Shown here: in pieces, positions 62,221 to 64,000 of the stretch
Position numbering within the stretch: position 1 is the first letter of the stretch
Layout: each line of letters starts with the position of its first letter
Origin: Pseudomonas chlororaphis subsp. piscium
GTDB taxonomy: Bacteria > Pseudomonadota > Gammaproteobacteria > Pseudomonadales > Pseudomonadaceae
Length of the DNA: 64,000 bases
Assembly: GCF_003850345.1 (NCBI RefSeq)
Contig: NZ_CP027707.1
Location: 1,984,001 to 2,048,000, forward strand
Reading direction: 5' to 3'
Notes under the pieces: model-generated
What the model was told of the DNA's origin: nothing
Seen by the model: the letters and a program-made list of their open reading frames with translations, nothing else
Database searches by the model: none
Made by a program: the position numbers and the translations under genes

Positions 62221-63207
62221 TCAGCCTTCCACCGCCGGGATATGGCCGAACAGGTCCTGGGCAAATTGCACGCGCTGCTCGACGGTTTCGCTGATACCGC
62301 GGGCTTTCAGCTCTGCCAGGTGCGCTTCGACCGCATGGGTGCGCTGGGTCAGGCCGCAGTCGTTGGCGATCTGGATGTTCAGGCCGGGGCGGGCGTTGAG
62401 CTCGAGGATCAGCGGGCCCTTTTCCTGGTCCAGCACCATGTCGACCCCGATGTAGCCCAGGCCGCACAGCTCGTAACAGCCGGCCGCCAGCTTCATGAAG
62501 CCGTCCCAGTAGGGCAGTTGCACGCCGTCCACCGCATTGGTGGTGTCCGGGTGCTTGGCGATGATGTTGTTCAGCCAGGTGCCGCGCAGGGTCAGGCCGG
62601 TGGCCAGGTCGACACCGACACCGATGGCGCCCTGGTGCAGGTTGGCCTTGCCGCCGGACTGGCGGGTCGGCAGGCGCAGCATGGCCATCACCGGGTAGCC
62701 CATGAGTACGATGATGCGGATGTCCGGCACGCCTTCGTAGCTGATGCTCTTGAAGATCTGGTCCGGGGTCACCCGGTATTCGATCAGCGCCCGGTCGCGG
62801 TGGCCGCCCAGGGAATAGAGGCCGGTGAGGATGCTGGAGATATGGTGCTCGATTTCTTCATGACTGATGATCTTTCCCGACACCGTGCGATAGCGACCCT
62901 CGAAACGGTCGGCGATCACGATGATGCCGTCGCCGCCGGCGCCCTGGGCCGGCTTGATCACGAAGTCGTTGCGCCCGCCGATGATCTCGCCGAGCTTGTC
63001 GATTTCCTTCTCGGTGGAGATCACGCCGTACAGTTCCGGCACATGGATGCCGGCCTTGATCGCGCGTTCCTTGGTGATGATCTTGTCGTCGACGATCGGG
63101 TACAGGCTGCGCTTGTTGTACTTGAGCACGTAGTCCGCGTTACGCCGATTGATCCCCATGATGCCCCGGGCTTCCAGGGCCTTCCAGGTCTTCCACAGGC
63201 CGAACAT
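62221..63207 (-). CDS. Alpha-L-glutamate ligase-like protein (RimK-related ATP-grasp)
   Basis: 328 residues. ATP-grasp features: 'FVIKPAQGAGGDGIIVIADR' (Lys and Gly-rich loop), 'DIRIIVLMGYPVMAMLRLPT', and the metal-binding end GPLILELNARPGLNIQIAND. Expected to form amide bonds with glutamate or another amino acid. Start codon overlaps the stop of the upstream inactive-transglutaminase gene by one base (TAATG), so the two are coupled. This pair corresponds to P. aeruginosa PA1766-PA1767, where a retropepsin-like protease is the third member. Confidence 0.88.
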   Translation of the reverse strand: MFGLWKTWKALEARGIMGINRRNADYVLKYNKRSLYPIVDDKIITKERAIKAGIHVPELYGVISTEKEIDKLGEIIGGRNDFVIKPAQGAGGDGIIVIADRFEGRYRTVSGKIISHEEIEHHISSILTGLYSLGGHRDRALIEYRVTPDQIFKSISYEGVPDIRIIVLMGYPVMAMLRLPTRQSGGKANLHQGAIGVGVDLATGLTLRGTWLNNIIAKHPDTTNAVDGVQLPYWDGFMKLAAGCYELCGLGYIGVDMVLDQEKGPLILELNARPGLNIQIANDCGLTQRTHAVEAHLAELKARGISETVEQRVQFAQDLFGHIPAVEG

Positions 63208-64000
63208 TACGAATCAGCCTTGACGAAGGCTTTGAAACGCATGAGCTCGGTCAGGCGGTAGCCGCGGTAGCGACCCATCGCCAGCATGAAGCCCACCAGG
63301 ATCAGCAGCATCGCCGGGAAGGTGAAGACGAAGTAGATCAGCTCCGGCACGCTCATGATCAGGTGGGCCAGGGAGGCGGCGAACAGCGTGCCAATGGCGA
63401 CTTTCATCGCATGGCCGGCGCCACGTTCTTCCCAGGTGATCGACAGGCGTTCGATGGTCATGGTCAGGATCACCATCGGGAACAGGGCGACCGACAGGCC
63501 GCGTTCCAGGCCGAGCTTGTGGCTGAACAGGCTGATGGCGGCGATCAGCACCACGACGAAGGTCAGTACCACCGACAGCCTCGGCAGCATCTGCAGCTTC
63601 AGGTGTTCCAGGTAGGACCTGAGCGACAGCCCGAGCGCGGTGATCACCGTGAACAGCACGATGCCGAAGCCCAGCTGGGTTTCGCGGAAGGCCAGGGCGA
63701 TCAGCACCGGGGTGAAGGTACCCAGGGTCTGCAGGCCGATCAGGTTGCGCAGCACCAGGATCACCAGCACGCCGATCGGGATCATCACCATGATCATGAA
63801 GGTCTGCTGGGTCTGCAGCGGCAGGCCGTACAGCGAGTATTCGAGGAAGTTGGCGTCGGTGTTCTCGTCGGTCAGCTTGGCCAGGCGAATGGCGTTCATT
63901 TCGCTGTTGTTCAGGCTGAAGGTGACGGTGGCTTTCTTGCCGCCATCGACGGTGATCAGGTTGTCGTCACCGATCCACCACAGCAGGCGGTCGCTGGGCA
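63207..64000 (-). CDS. Inactive transglutaminase-fused 7-TM protein, C-terminal part (runs off window)
   Basis: 264 codons to the window edge; the frame remains open through 64000, so ATG 63899 is internal. About seven helices from 63780 down: 'TFMIMVMIPIGVLVILVLRN', 'LGTFTPVLIALAF', 'RLSVVLTFVVVLIAAISLFS', 'ALFPMVILTMTIERL', 'IGTLFAASLAHLIMSVPELI', 'FPAMLLILVGFMLAMG'. The soluble inactive transglutaminase domain would precede it. Acts with the ATP-grasp protein, probably in envelope peptide or osmotic stress modification. Confidence 0.88.
   Translation of the reverse strand, partial: PSDRLLWWIGDDNLITVDGGKKATVTFSLNNSEMNAIRLAKLTDENTDANFLEYSLYGLPLQTQQTFMIMVMIPIGVLVILVLRNLIGLQTLGTFTPVLIALAFRETQLGFGIVLFTVITALGLSLRSYLEHLKLQMLPRLSVVLTFVVVLIAAISLFSHKLGLERGLSVALFPMVILTMTIERLSITWEERGAGHAMKVAIGTLFAASLAHLIMSVPELIYFVFTFPAMLLILVGFMLAMGRYRGYRLTELMRFKAFVKADS

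Overview
The window is chromosomal DNA from a fluorescent Pseudomonas, most like the P. protegens / P. chlororaphis / P. fluorescens lineage. Evidence is the GC-rich codon use, the conserved block rne | rluC - HAD - sppA | yceF | yceD - rpmF - plsX - fabD - fabG - acpP - fabF - pabC - mltG - tmk - holB - tatD, the cysH / thrH / pabB neighbourhood, and two families of REP palindromes typical of this group. Apart from one REP-like gap filler and one MITE-like repeat there are no transposases, integrases, prophage genes or CRISPR arrays.

Layout. 1-14.2 kb: the start of RNase E (reverse strand) with a long structured leader, then rluC, a HAD phosphatase and sppA, then the ribosomal protein L32 / phospholipid / fatty-acid block leading into folate (pabC), cell wall (mltG), thymidylate kinase, clamp-loader delta prime and TatD. 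The pilZ gene that sits between holB and tatD in P. aeruginosa is absent here. 14.4-18.8 kb: class V aminotransferase, a TetR regulator, a moaA paralogue, and two small conserved genes (DUF4823 lipoprotein, DUF1285). 18.8-23.1 kb: a GntR regulator, an ADP-ribosylglycohydrolase-family enzyme, an NCS1 nucleobase-type permease and a PfkB kinase form a compact operon resembling E. coli yegU/yegV/yegW but with a different transporter; this is the best candidate for an uncharacterised catabolic system. 23.4-28.2 kb: DUF3829 lipoprotein with a Crp/Vfr-type site, HD hydrolase, GNAT acetyltransferase, and an alcohol dehydrogenase divergent from an AraC regulator.

28.4-34.4 kb: ETF-ubiquinone oxidoreductase divergent from etfBA, with a PsrA-like box and a 176-bp MITE-like element between them, followed by a solute-binding protein and a lipoprotein / OmpA-lipoprotein pair. 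34.5-44.8 kb: MocR regulator with 21-bp-spaced operator repeats, several secreted or small proteins, rraB, a cytochrome c with a degenerate molybdopterin-type domain, a 31-residue membrane peptide gene, a thiolase / FadB-like beta-oxidation pair and a glutamine amidotransferase. 44.9-46.5 kb is an AT-richer LysR / SnoaL-like pair that looks acquired. 46.6-49.8 kb: CorA-like transporter, PlsC acyltransferase, a crotonase and a tRNA-Ser(GGA).

50-53.4 kb holds a run of small, low-complexity, mostly exported or acidic proteins with many intrinsic terminators. 53.4-58.5 kb: HAD phosphatase, SDR with divergent LysR, then an Asp/Glu/hydantoin racemase-family protein lacking its first catalytic cysteine next to a second NCS1 transporter. 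59-64 kb: cysH, thrH, pabB, and the start of a RimK-like ligase / inactive-transglutaminase membrane protein system that runs out of the window.

Starts were chosen by homologous N termini, Shine-Dalgarno (SD) spacing, signal peptides and operon overlaps; all functions are inferred from sequence recognised by eye, with no database search.
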